From G039029935 sp039029935 (GTDB lineage Bacteria; Chloroflexota; Anaerolineae; Caldilineales; Caldilineaceae), in assembly GCA_039029935.1 (NCBI GenBank), contig JBCCFC010000097.1, positions 1-17,847 on the forward strand: a DNA stretch of 17,847 nt, read 5' to 3'. Of this stretch, positions 8,494 to 14,193 are shown piece after piece; the stretch's first letter is position 1, and each line of letters starts with the position of its first letter. A program made the position numbers and the translations under genes. The notes beneath the pieces are model-generated. The model ran no database searches and had not been told where the DNA came from. It saw only the letters and a program-made list of their open reading frames with translations.

Positions 8494-8569
8494 TTAGAAA
8501 TAGCGGAGGCAGGCACTCTCTAGTGCCAGTCCGGTCGCATTAGAGAATGCTCCCTCCGCTTATTTCTAA
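8494..8569 (-). terminator. Long hairpin 1 with T-run (possible attenuator)
   Basis: Arms 8494-8527 and 8537-8569 pair over about 33 bp with one or two bulges and a short loop (AGTCCGGTC). Each arm also contains its own small dyad: GGCACT-CTCT-AGTGCC at 8512-8527 and GCATT-AGAG-AATGC at 8537-8550. Their loops CTCT and AGAG are complementary, so a two-hairpin kissing form is also possible. Read leftward it is followed by seven T (8489-8483), terminator-like. Confidence 0.55.
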
Positions 8570-8611
8570 AAACATATTTGGGTTTCCTTAAGTAAGCAAA
8601 AAACAAGTTAG

Positions 8612-8687
8612 ATAAAGTTCAATAAGCACACCCTCGTGCGCCTAGAAGACAATTGGATCACACGAGAGCGTGTTTACTGAACTTTAT
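8612..8687 (-). terminator. Long hairpin 2 with T-run (possible attenuator)
   Basis: The outer stem pairs ATAAAGTTCAATAA with TTACTGAACTTTAT (one G-U). The inner part, with CACACGAGAGCGTG on one arm and GCACACCCTCGTGCG on the other, pairs almost throughout with some G-U pairs. The loop is about 18 bases. The inner arms again contain their own dyads. Read leftward it is followed by six T (8603-8598). It shares its 76-bp size and layout, but not its sequence, with hairpin 1. Confidence 0.5.
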
Positions 8688-8745
8688 TTCAAAAAAATAG
8701 TTGGATTTCCTTAGATATAGTGTTGATTATTGGAACGATGACGTG

Positions 8746-8791
8746 ATTATAAACGTTCTTCGTGTGAAATCATCATGTTGATAATGATTTC
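8746..8791 (-). promoter_or_regulatory. Probable lyase promoter with operator-like inverted repeat
   Basis: On the minus strand TATAAT occurs at 8751-8746. An inverted repeat GAAATCAT (8766-8773) / ATGATTTC (8784-8791), extendable to 10 of 11 pairs around a GTTG centre, sits where the -35 region should be. No TTGACA is seen. The arrangement suggests a regulator bound over the -35 zone and a leader of about 280 nt containing both palindromes. Confidence 0.4.
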
Positions 8792-8916
8792 AAGATTACA
8801 TCGTATCCCACGTCGACCCTTTCCACAACTATCTTCTTGATACAAGGAACATCACGGGACGACATCGCACTCAACATCGTGACCAACGTGGGTATTATCA
8901 GTGAAACTCGATTTAG

Positions 8917-8933
8917 GATAATACATAAGGAAC
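8917..8933 (+). promoter_or_regulatory. RBS and possible -10 of the peroxidase gene
   Basis: AAGGAAC at 8927-8933 lies six bases before the ATG at 8940 and fixes the start. GATAAT at 8917-8922 is a possible -10 element but is very close to the start codon, so it would give a leader too short to include the whole RBS; the real promoter may be farther upstream. The stretch 8792-8916 otherwise shows nothing recognisable. Confidence 0.4.
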
Positions 8934-8939
8934 AAAAAC

Positions 8940-10289
8940 ATGAAAAAACATCATGGCATGAGAGAAGACCTGTTCAACTTGATCAAAGACACCAATACGG
9001 CCGACCATCCATCTCAACACAAATTTCGTAGCAACTTTGGGCGTATATGGGCAGCCAGAGCAGACCAGCCCTTTGATGAAGCATCGCTCGTAGCATTGTC
9101 CGAAACCATGAAGGAAGCCGATCATGATCCCAGTACCGATTCCGGTGTACCCATTGGGTTTGCCATCTTTGGTCAGTTCATCGATCATGATATCACCTTA
9201 GATGCTATCACGCAGTTAGGTCAGTCCGTCGGTAATCCACAACGCATTGAAAATTTCCGTACGCCAAAGCTGGACCTCGACTCGGTTTATTTGAATGGAT
9301 TGGAAGTCAACCCTTATCTTTATGAGGAGGACGTCCCCAAATTGTTGGTGGGCACAGACAATAATCCACTGGATGTGCAACGCATTCAGCGACAAGGTGT
9401 CCCGTCCACGGCCATCATCGGTGATCCGCGCAACGACGAGAATATCATCATTTCGCAGATGCAGAGTTTGTTTGTGCGTTTTCACAATTACATGATCGAT
9501 TTGCTCGGTGTAGATCGTGAAGATGTGTTTGAGGAAGCACAGAAAATCTGTCGCTGGGGCTATCAGTGGGTCATTGTCAATGAATTTTTGCCTGCCATTA
9601 TTGCGCCCGACGTTCTTGCTCCTTTTATCAAGGGGTTGCATAAAAAGGAACTGCCCGGTCCCATCAAATGGTCAGCCGCACCATCCATGCCAGTAGAATT
9701 TTCCGCTGCCATCTATCGCTTTGGACATAGCATGGTGCGTCAAGACTACCAGCTCAACGACTATGTACAAGGGAATTTGTTTGATTTTGGCTCATTTGAA
9801 CCTGTGGACCCCAACAATAACGTTGACTGGAAATATTTCTTGGATTTGGATGGCACAAGCTATCTGTCCGCTAAGTCCATTGATACCAAACTGGCACGAG
9901 ACCTGTTCAATCTGCCCTTTGACCAAATGAACAACAATCTCGCCGCCCGCAATATGATTCGTGGGCAACTTACCTATAATTTGCCCACAGGCGAAGATAT
10001 TGCTGGCGCTCTGGGACTCAAGCCAATTGCCAGACACCCATCGGTGGAGAAAATGGGGCTATCTGAAACACCATTGTGGTTCTATGCGTTGGCTGAGGCC
10101 GAGCAGCATGGTGGCAAGTTGGGACCTGTCGGTGGCTGCATCGTGGCGGGCACACTGCTGCAAATGCTTTTGCGTGACCCAGACTCGTATATCAATGCAC
10201 AACCCAATTTTGACCCGCATCAGATTTTGTCACTGACAAAAGACAAGTCGATTTTTGCGGCGATGGCTCGTTTTGTTAGCAAGGGATAG
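8940..10289 (+). CDS. Animal-type (peroxinectin-like) haem peroxidase
   Basis: 449 residues. It belongs to the peroxidase-cyclooxygenase superfamily, which uses H2O2 to oxidise halides or organic substrates. Visible signature: FGQFIDHDITLD (residues 77-88) with Q78, D82 and the distal His83; SLFVRFHNYMI (177-186) with the catalytic-type Arg180 in an R-x-H-N context; and YRFGHSMV (259-266) with proximal His263. The C-terminal helical part (PLWFYALAEAEQHGGKLGPVGG) is the usual end of the domain. At 449 residues it is essentially a bare catalytic domain without the propeptide or repeats of the animal enzymes. No signal peptide is visible (MKKHHGMREDLFNLIKD), so export is unproven. It is divergent from the lyase and flanked on both sides by tandem palindrome arrays. 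Confidence 0.92.
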   Translation: MKKHHGMREDLFNLIKDTNTADHPSQHKFRSNFGRIWAARADQPFDEASLVALSETMKEADHDPSTDSGVPIGFAIFGQFIDHDITLDAITQLGQSVGNPQRIENFRTPKLDLDSVYLNGLEVNPYLYEEDVPKLLVGTDNNPLDVQRIQRQGVPSTAIIGDPRNDENIIISQMQSLFVRFHNYMIDLLGVDREDVFEEAQKICRWGYQWVIVNEFLPAIIAPDVLAPFIKGLHKKELPGPIKWSAAPSMPVEFSAAIYRFGHSMVRQDYQLNDYVQGNLFDFGSFEPVDPNNNVDWKYFLDLDGTSYLSAKSIDTKLARDLFNLPFDQMNNNLAARNMIRGQLTYNLPTGEDIAGALGLKPIARHPSVEKMGLSETPLWFYALAEAEQHGGKLGPVGGCIVAGTLLQMLLRDPDSYINAQPNFDPHQILSLTKDKSIFAAMARFVSKG

Positions 10290-10292
10290 TAT

Positions 10293-10418
10293 AGTATCGC
10301 AGATTGTCTATCTGCGGGGTGACAACAGATAGACAATCTGTTTTACTGACAACCAGAACCAGTATCGCAGATTGATTATCTGCGGGGTGACAACAGATAG
10401 ACAATCTGTTTTACTGAC
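10293..10418 (+). repeat. Tandem pair of 58-bp palindromic units
   Basis: Units 10293-10350 and 10361-10418 are identical except for two adjacent bases and are separated by 10 bases (AACCAGAACC). Each holds CAGATTGTCTATCTG and, after an 11-base spacer, its exact reverse complement followed by TTTT; the second unit has two mismatches in the first arm. Each arm is itself a dyad (CAGAT...ATCTG). They may help terminate peroxidase transcription, and they resemble REP-type extragenic elements. Confidence 0.8.
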
Positions 10419-10420
10419 AC

Positions 10421-10458
10421 AAAAAAGGAGCCAGCAAATAATCGCTGGCTCCTTTTCA
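10421..10458. terminator. Strong bidirectional intrinsic terminator
   Basis: AAAAGGAGCCAGC (10423-10435) and GCTGGCTCCTTTT (10444-10456) form a perfect 13-bp stem with an 8-base loop. A-run and T-run flanks give U-tracts in both directions, serving both the rightward peroxidase gene and the leftward PspC gene. Confidence 0.92.
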
Positions 10459-10488
10459 ATTAAACGGGGCTGATGTTTAGACACCTAC

Positions 10489-11550
10489 CTAAGCAACGGC
10501 TACTTCCTGCACATTGCTTTGGAATGTCTTTTCCGCAGGTTCGGCTTTGGCCTGTGTTGCCGTGCTATCCACCACGTCGATGTTGATGGCCGATGTGCTA
10601 GATGCAGCCGCTACTTCGCTGGCTTCTCCCTCTGGCAGGACCAAGCCAAGAACAAAGTAAGCAAGGACAACCAACCCACCACTACCGATGCTGGCGGCGA
10701 TCCAGATGAGACGCATCAAGTTAGCGTCAATGTTGATCTTCTCGCCAATGCCACCACAAACACCCATGAAAACACGGTCTGTGCGGCTACGCTTCAACGG
10801 AACCTGTGATTGGAAATTGCTAAAGCGTGATTTCATCTCCTCACCACGAGGTGTGTTGGAAAAGCGAGTATTAAACTTTTCCTTGGCGTTCTCATAGTCA
10901 CTCTTCAGACTTTCACGCAGATTGTCGTTCCAATTGGGGTCCTTTGTGCCACGAAGCAACATATAGCCAATCCCAATCAGCAACAGAGGCCAGAAAATGG
11001 TTGTCACCAAGCCGCCGACGGCTCCCCAGAGCCACGGCAAGATGCCGATGTTTGAGAGCAGCCAGGCCGCACCAATCACGATGAGGACCACGGCGCCACG
11101 TCCAAGATTACGGTCGTTAAACTCGATGGCAGCGGGTTCTTGCTGCCCCTTTGCAGATGTACCTACTGGCAACAATATCCAGAGGGCAATATAGGCCAGT
11201 AGACCACCACCCTGTGTCATCAGGGTTGCGGCAACCCACAAAATCCGAATCAGCACGGGGTCCCACCCCGTATAATCCGCCAAGCCAGCACAGACGCCAC
11301 CCACGACTTCATCATTAGGGTGACGATATAAACGCCTTTTCTTTTCATTCATTGTTTTTTCTTCTCCCGTTTGCTCATGCACTGTTTGTTCATGCACTGT
11401 TTGTTCATGCACTGTTTGTTCATGCACTGTTTGCTCATTCACAGTTTGCTCGTTTCCCGTCGCTGCATTCACTGTTTGTTCATTGACAGGCTCTGCATCG
11501 ACCACACTGATATCCACTACTTGCTCATCAGATAATTGTTTTTCGCTCAT
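10489..11550 (-). CDS. Double PspC-domain membrane protein
   Basis: 353 residues. Residues 1-70 are acidic and polar and include a run of EQTVH/EQTVN pentapeptides. PspC domain 1 (about 72-130) begins RRLYRHPNDEVVGGVCAGLA and ends in a membrane helix (LLAYIALWILLPVG). A middle section with two hydrophobic segments (about 150-200, NRNLGRGAVVLIVIGAAWLL) resembles the LiaI/LiaF-like TM module. PspC domain 2 (about 253-308, RTDRVFMGVCGGIGEKINID) ends in another helix, then a polar tail. PspC-family proteins take part in envelope-stress (phage-shock) responses; the partner genes pspA or liaR are not in the window. A strong RBS (GGGAGG, complement of 11557-11562) supports the start. It faces the peroxidase gene across a shared terminator. 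Confidence 0.9.
   Translation of the reverse strand: MSEKQLSDEQVVDISVVDAEPVNEQTVNAATGNEQTVNEQTVHEQTVHEQTVHEQTVHEQTGEEKTMNEKKRRLYRHPNDEVVGGVCAGLADYTGWDPVLIRILWVAATLMTQGGGLLAYIALWILLPVGTSAKGQQEPAAIEFNDRNLGRGAVVLIVIGAAWLLSNIGILPWLWGAVGGLVTTIFWPLLLIGIGYMLLRGTKDPNWNDNLRESLKSDYENAKEKFNTRFSNTPRGEEMKSRFSNFQSQVPLKRSRTDRVFMGVCGGIGEKINIDANLMRLIWIAASIGSGGLVVLAYFVLGLVLPEGEASEVAAASSTSAINIDVVDSTATQAKAEPAEKTFQSNVQEVAVA
11365..11487 (-). repeat. In-frame 15-bp coding repeat (HEQTV pentapeptide)
   Basis: Inside the PspC gene, a 15-bp unit (TGTTCATGCACTGTT on the plus strand) recurs, nearly identical in the central four copies (about 11378-11437), with degenerate NEQTV copies around it. It encodes residues about 23-62. 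Near identity of the copies suggests recent expansion by slippage; copy number may vary between strains. Confidence 0.85.
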
Positions 11551-11589
11551 AAGAATCCTCCCGATAATCGCACATAAGATAACACCGTT

Positions 11590-11616
11590 GTAGATTGCTA
11601 GTCATGTTCAATCTAC
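11590..11616. other. Inverted repeat upstream of the PspC gene
   Basis: GTAGATTG (11590-11597) and CAATCTAC (11609-11616) are exact reverse complements with an 11-base spacer, 40 bp upstream of the PspC start. This could be an operator or an RNA hairpin in the leader. No sigma factor motif was recognised beside it. Confidence 0.4.
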
Positions 11617-11754
11617 GAATATAGTCGATTTGTTTTCACACATCTTGGGAAACACTCGAACTTGTTATCGCTGTGAATAACAGTACGCAACGGTTTTCAT
11701 TGAGTCGCGGCTTTTTGGATATTTAATTCCATTTTTATCATTATTCTGCCAGTC

Positions 11755-11834
11755 ATTCCTGTGGCTTGTTCCTATGTAGATAGGAAAGGCAGGAATCCGC
11801 ATTCCGTTTTTCACTCCCGTAAAGGCAGGAACCC
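11755..11834. repeat. Degenerate dispersed-type palindromic repeat, two copies
   Basis: ATTCCTG at 11755-11761 pairs with CAGGAAT at 11790-11796, and TTCCTA with TAGGAA inside it, forming a long hairpin. The 3' part AAAGGCAGGAA(T/C)CC recurs at 11785-11798 and 11821-11834, 36 bp apart, each preceded by an ATTCC. It looks like two worn copies of an ATTCC(T/C)G...AGGAAT-type extragenic repeat. Apart from this element and two short sites, the 433-bp spacer 11551-11983 shows nothing coding. Confidence 0.45.
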
Positions 11835-11903
11835 ATCATGATTATGAAGATTCCCAACATCTGTACGCTTGCGTCTATGATACCCTAACCATAGTGACGA
11901 ATC

Positions 11904-11934
11904 TTGACATGAACTACAACAAATGACCGATAAA
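11904..11934 (+). promoter_or_regulatory. Weak candidate promoter for the DUF2071 gene
   Basis: TTGACA at 11904-11909 is a consensus -35; the best -10 is GATAAA at 11929-11934 with a long 19-bp spacer, 50 bp before the start codon. The spacing is not ideal, so this is tentative. Confidence 0.3.
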
Positions 11935-11983
11935 GCACTGACAAGTACCGGACATTCCATTTAGTAACCTGACGTGAGTCGTA

Positions 11984-12790
11984 ATGAGGATTGACATTTC
12001 AAAAACCGAACACAGACCTTGGTCGATACCCACAACACCGTGGATTATGACACAGCGGTGGCATGACTTGCTCTTTGCGCATTGGCCGATTCCGATTGAT
12101 GAAATGCGTGCGGTGGTTCCGCCCCAGCTCGAGCTCGATATTTATGACAATCAAGCATGGGTTGGGCTGGTCCCTTTTCGGATGAGCAATGTGCGTCCAC
12201 GCTATGTGCCTGCTGTGCCCTGGCTATCCAGTTTTCCCGAATATAATGTACGAACCTATGTGCGCTCGAGTGACCCAGACAACCCTAAGCCGGGTGTCTA
12301 CTTTTTTAGCTTGGAAGCAGGCAATCCAGTCGCCGTGTCGATTGCACGGAATGTGTTCAAATTGCCCTATTTTCGTGCAGACATGAACTTAGACGATGAC
12401 GGGACGACTATCCGCTATCGGACAAAACGAACACATCTCGGTGCAGCAGAGGCCGAGTTTGTAGGACGCTATGTACCGACAGGGGATGTGGCCTATTCAC
12501 AGGCGGGGACGCTTGACCATTGGTTGACAGAACGCTATTGTCTGTACACGGTTGGGCATGGCAGTGCGGTCTATCGTGCGGAAATTCACCATGAGCAATG
12601 GCCGTTGCAAGCTGCTGAACTCGAAATTGAGGTCAATACGATGGCGGCTGCGAGTGGGCTGACACTGCCAGATGGGCCACCGCTACTGCACTTTTCACGC
12701 AGCCTCGATGTGGTGGTGTGGCCGTTACAGCGGATTTATAGCAATCGCAGTTTGAAACCACGAATTTTTCAGATTGGATTACACTGGTAG
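11984..12790 (+). CDS. DUF2071 (YqjF-like) protein
   Basis: 268 residues. The block QRWHDLLFAHWPIPIDEMRAVVPPQLELD is typical of the DUF2071 family, followed by AWVGLVPFRMSNVRPR, FPEYNVRTYVR and PGVYFFSLEAGNPVAVSIAR, all in the expected order. The family is distantly related in fold to acetoacetate decarboxylase, but its reaction is unknown. No membrane segment is seen. The start is the ATG at 11984; a weak GA-rich stretch (GTGAG) precedes it. The last 18 or so residues are encoded inside the arm of a long inverted repeat that also supplies the stop codon region, so the natural C-terminus may have been altered by a repeat insertion. Confidence 0.85.
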   Translation: MRIDISKTEHRPWSIPTTPWIMTQRWHDLLFAHWPIPIDEMRAVVPPQLELDIYDNQAWVGLVPFRMSNVRPRYVPAVPWLSSFPEYNVRTYVRSSDPDNPKPGVYFFSLEAGNPVAVSIARNVFKLPYFRADMNLDDDGTTIRYRTKRTHLGAAEAEFVGRYVPTGDVAYSQAGTLDHWLTERYCLYTVGHGSAVYRAEIHHEQWPLQAAELEIEVNTMAAASGLTLPDGPPLLHFSRSLDVVVWPLQRIYSNRSLKPRIFQIGLHW

Positions 12791-12831
12791 ATACCATCAA
12801 AAATTCTGGGTTTCAAACCGTTTTTGCTATA
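12737..12831. repeat. 95-bp inverted repeat straddling the DUF2071 stop codon
   Basis: Arm 12737-12769 and arm 12799-12831 are 33 bp each and reverse complements with only a few differences (shared cores: TATAGCAA, GTTTGAAACC and AGAATTTTT-like ends), with a 29-base centre containing the TAG stop (12788-12790). In RNA this would form a very stable hairpin covering the gene's end. It may act as a terminator or 3' stabiliser, and it looks like a small mobile palindromic element. Confidence 0.8.
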
Positions 12832-12837
12832 GAGTGT

Positions 12838-12914
12838 AGCATTTCAGAGGGTCAGCTAGTCAGGCTGAAATGCTGACTAGCTGACTAGCTGACTAGCTGA
12901 CTAGCTAACTAGCC
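12838..12914. repeat. Hairpin plus GACTAGCT octamer array
   Basis: AGCATTTCAG (12838-12847) pairs exactly with CTGAAATGCT (12865-12874). Four exact GACTAGCT units follow at 12875-12906 and a fifth degenerate one to 12914. The hairpin loop contains GTCAGCTAGTCAG, the reverse complement of the array phase, so the array can also pair with the loop. The array ends 14 bases before the UvsE start. Confidence 0.8.
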
Positions 12915-12928
12915 AATTCTTTACAATT

Positions 12929-13900
12929 ATGACGATACAATATCACCTTGGTTTCCCCGTCAACATCAAAGGCGCCCCCATTCGCTCGCACGATAGCCGT
13001 CGCTGGCAGAATCAGCCCCATCTCACCGTCAGCTTGGCCTATGTCCGTGACATTTTTGAGTATCTGCACAGCCAATCCATTCGCTTCTACCGTCTATCGG
13101 GTCAACTTGCCCCCTATTTGACGCATCCAGACATGCCACAATTTCATCGTCAGCTTGATGAATCTTCAACCGAACTCGCTACCATCGGCGACCTTGCGCG
13201 CGCCTATCGCATTCGGCTATCGCTGCACCCAGCCTTCTATGTGCAGCTGAGTAGCCCTGACCCAACGCGTGTTGAACGCTCGTGCAAAGAACTGAATATG
13301 GCCGCCCACCTGTTGGATGAAATGGGGATGGATGACAATGCCGTGTTGTTGATTCATGTCGGTGGGCTGTATGATGACCGCCAAGCCAGTCTGGAGCGGT
13401 TTGTGCGCCACTGGGAAACATTGCCCAATGCCACACAATGCCGCCTTGCCGTCGAACATGATGATCGCCGCTTTAGCCTGCAAGACGTCCTCTGGTTGCA
13501 TAAACAGACAGGCATCCGCGTCGTTTTTGATGTGCTGCATCACTACTGTCTCAACCATTGTGGGCGTACTGTCACCGAAGGCTTGATGGCATCGTTGGCA
13601 ACCTGGCCCGCCACCCAAAAGCCCAAAATTCATGTCAGCAGTCCGCGCACCGCTGTACGCACAACGCGGCGTTCCCATGCCAATGGTGCAGTGAAGACAC
13701 ACCTGCAATTACCGCTCGCCAATCAGCACAGCGATTTTATCGACCCCTTCTTCTTCATCAATTTTATGCGCACGGCCCAACAGCAAACCAGCCCCCCTTT
13801 TGACATCATGCTCGAAGCCAAAGCCAAAGACCTCGCCCTCCTTCATCTGCGCACAGAACTGCATCGTTTTGCCCCAGACCTCAGTACAATCTGCTGGTGA
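12929..13900 (+). CDS. uvsE: UV damage endonuclease UvsE/UVDE
   Basis: 323 residues. This TIM-barrel, metal-dependent enzyme nicks DNA 5' of UV photoproducts and abasic sites, starting alternative excision repair. Metal-ligand candidates known from the Thermus enzyme appear in order: RLSLHP (H100), LIHVGG (H143), AVEHDD (E176), FDVLHH (D201, H204), PKIHVSS (K233, the position carboxylated in Thermus, and H235), QHSDFID (H267) and MLEAKAKD (E296). The N-terminal YHLGFP is the first barrel strand. A basic insertion after IHVSSPR (about 240-262) is longer than in the Thermus protein as I remember it. No RBS is evident before ATG 12929; the spacer upstream is repetitive. It probably has its own transcript, since the preceding spacer contains strong hairpins. 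Confidence 0.9.
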   Translation: MTIQYHLGFPVNIKGAPIRSHDSRRWQNQPHLTVSLAYVRDIFEYLHSQSIRFYRLSGQLAPYLTHPDMPQFHRQLDESSTELATIGDLARAYRIRLSLHPAFYVQLSSPDPTRVERSCKELNMAAHLLDEMGMDDNAVLLIHVGGLYDDRQASLERFVRHWETLPNATQCRLAVEHDDRRFSLQDVLWLHKQTGIRVVFDVLHHYCLNHCGRTVTEGLMASLATWPATQKPKIHVSSPRTAVRTTRRSHANGAVKTHLQLPLANQHSDFIDPFFFINFMRTAQQQTSPPFDIMLEAKAKDLALLHLRTELHRFAPDLSTICW

Positions 13901-14089
13901 TGGCGTAATAATTTGATCACGAATCACTTCTGAGAACAAGAGTTCTTCATGCAAAATAAAATTTTCAACATGCACGATAATGATGTGTTGAGCTAGGGCG
14001 GATTTGATATATCAAACTGCTACGAGTGCGACACAATCACTGACTTGTTTCTTTCCGCTTGAACCGCCCGAAGGTAGTGGCGTTACTCT

Positions 14090-14145
14090 TAACTAATCAC
14101 TAATCACTCTTCACTAATCACTCTTCACTATTAACTATTAACTAT
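14090..14145. repeat. Heptamer tandem array, T(C/A)ACT(A/C)(A/T)
   Basis: Eight perfect-phase heptamers: TAACTAA, TCACTAA, TCACTCT, TCACTAA, TCACTCT, TCACTAT, TAACTAT, TAACTAT; TTACTCT at 14083 may be a ninth. The array lies just upstream of the promoter of the exported protein. The same heptamers recur in inverse orientation right after that gene. Confidence 0.88.
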
Positions 14146-14152
14146 CCGAGTA

Positions 14153-14190
14153 TGGTACAATTTAGAGAGTGATTATCAGCGAAGAGGAAA
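14153..14190 (+). promoter_or_regulatory. Extended -10 promoter and RBS of the exported protein gene
   Basis: TGGTACAAT at 14153-14161 is an extended -10 (TGn plus TACAAT). A purine-rich AGAGGAAA at 14183-14190 precedes the ATG at 14194. The -35 position falls inside the heptamer array, so array length could influence expression. Confidence 0.5.
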
Positions 14191-14193
14191 TTT

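Larger units (their letters stand above)
8461..8720 (-). repeat. Two tandem ~120-bp units, each carrying a 76-bp palindrome
   Basis: A boundary box of type GG(T/A)TTTCC(T)TA occurs three times about 120 bp apart (8461, 8581, 8703). In the first two it is followed by AAGTAGGC/AAGTAAGC and an A-run (8483-8489 and 8598-8603), then by a palindrome at 8494-8569 and at 8612-8687. The palindromes are the same size but differ in sequence, so pairing is kept while bases are not. On the minus strand, the direction of the lyase gene, each palindrome precedes a T-run and a box resembling a ribosome binding site. Confidence 0.75.

Noticed and set aside
8460..8516. N-terminal extension of the heparinase-family gene
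   Set aside because: The extra 19 codons lie in a palindromic repeat and GGAGAA supports the ATG at 8459.
8612..8687. T-box riboswitch in the lyase leader
   Set aside because: No T-box consensus (AGGGTGGNACCGCG-like) or antiterminator bulge, and the downstream gene is unrelated to amino acids or tRNA.
8837..9031. 64-codon plus-strand frame overlapping the peroxidase start
   Set aside because: It overlaps the peroxidase start in another frame, has no RBS and no recognisable motif.
11785..11834. Possible CRISPR (repeat AAAGGCAGGAA(T/C)CC spaced 36 bp)
   Set aside because: Only two short imperfect copies, internal palindromes continue into the spacer, and no cas genes are present.
13217..13708. 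163-codon minus-strand frame inside uvsE
   Set aside because: The plus-strand frame carries the ordered UvsE metal-ligand residues, so this is a shadow.
14083..14145. Possible CRISPR or origin iterons
   Set aside because: Units are contiguous heptamers without spacers, with no DnaA boxes or replication gene nearby.
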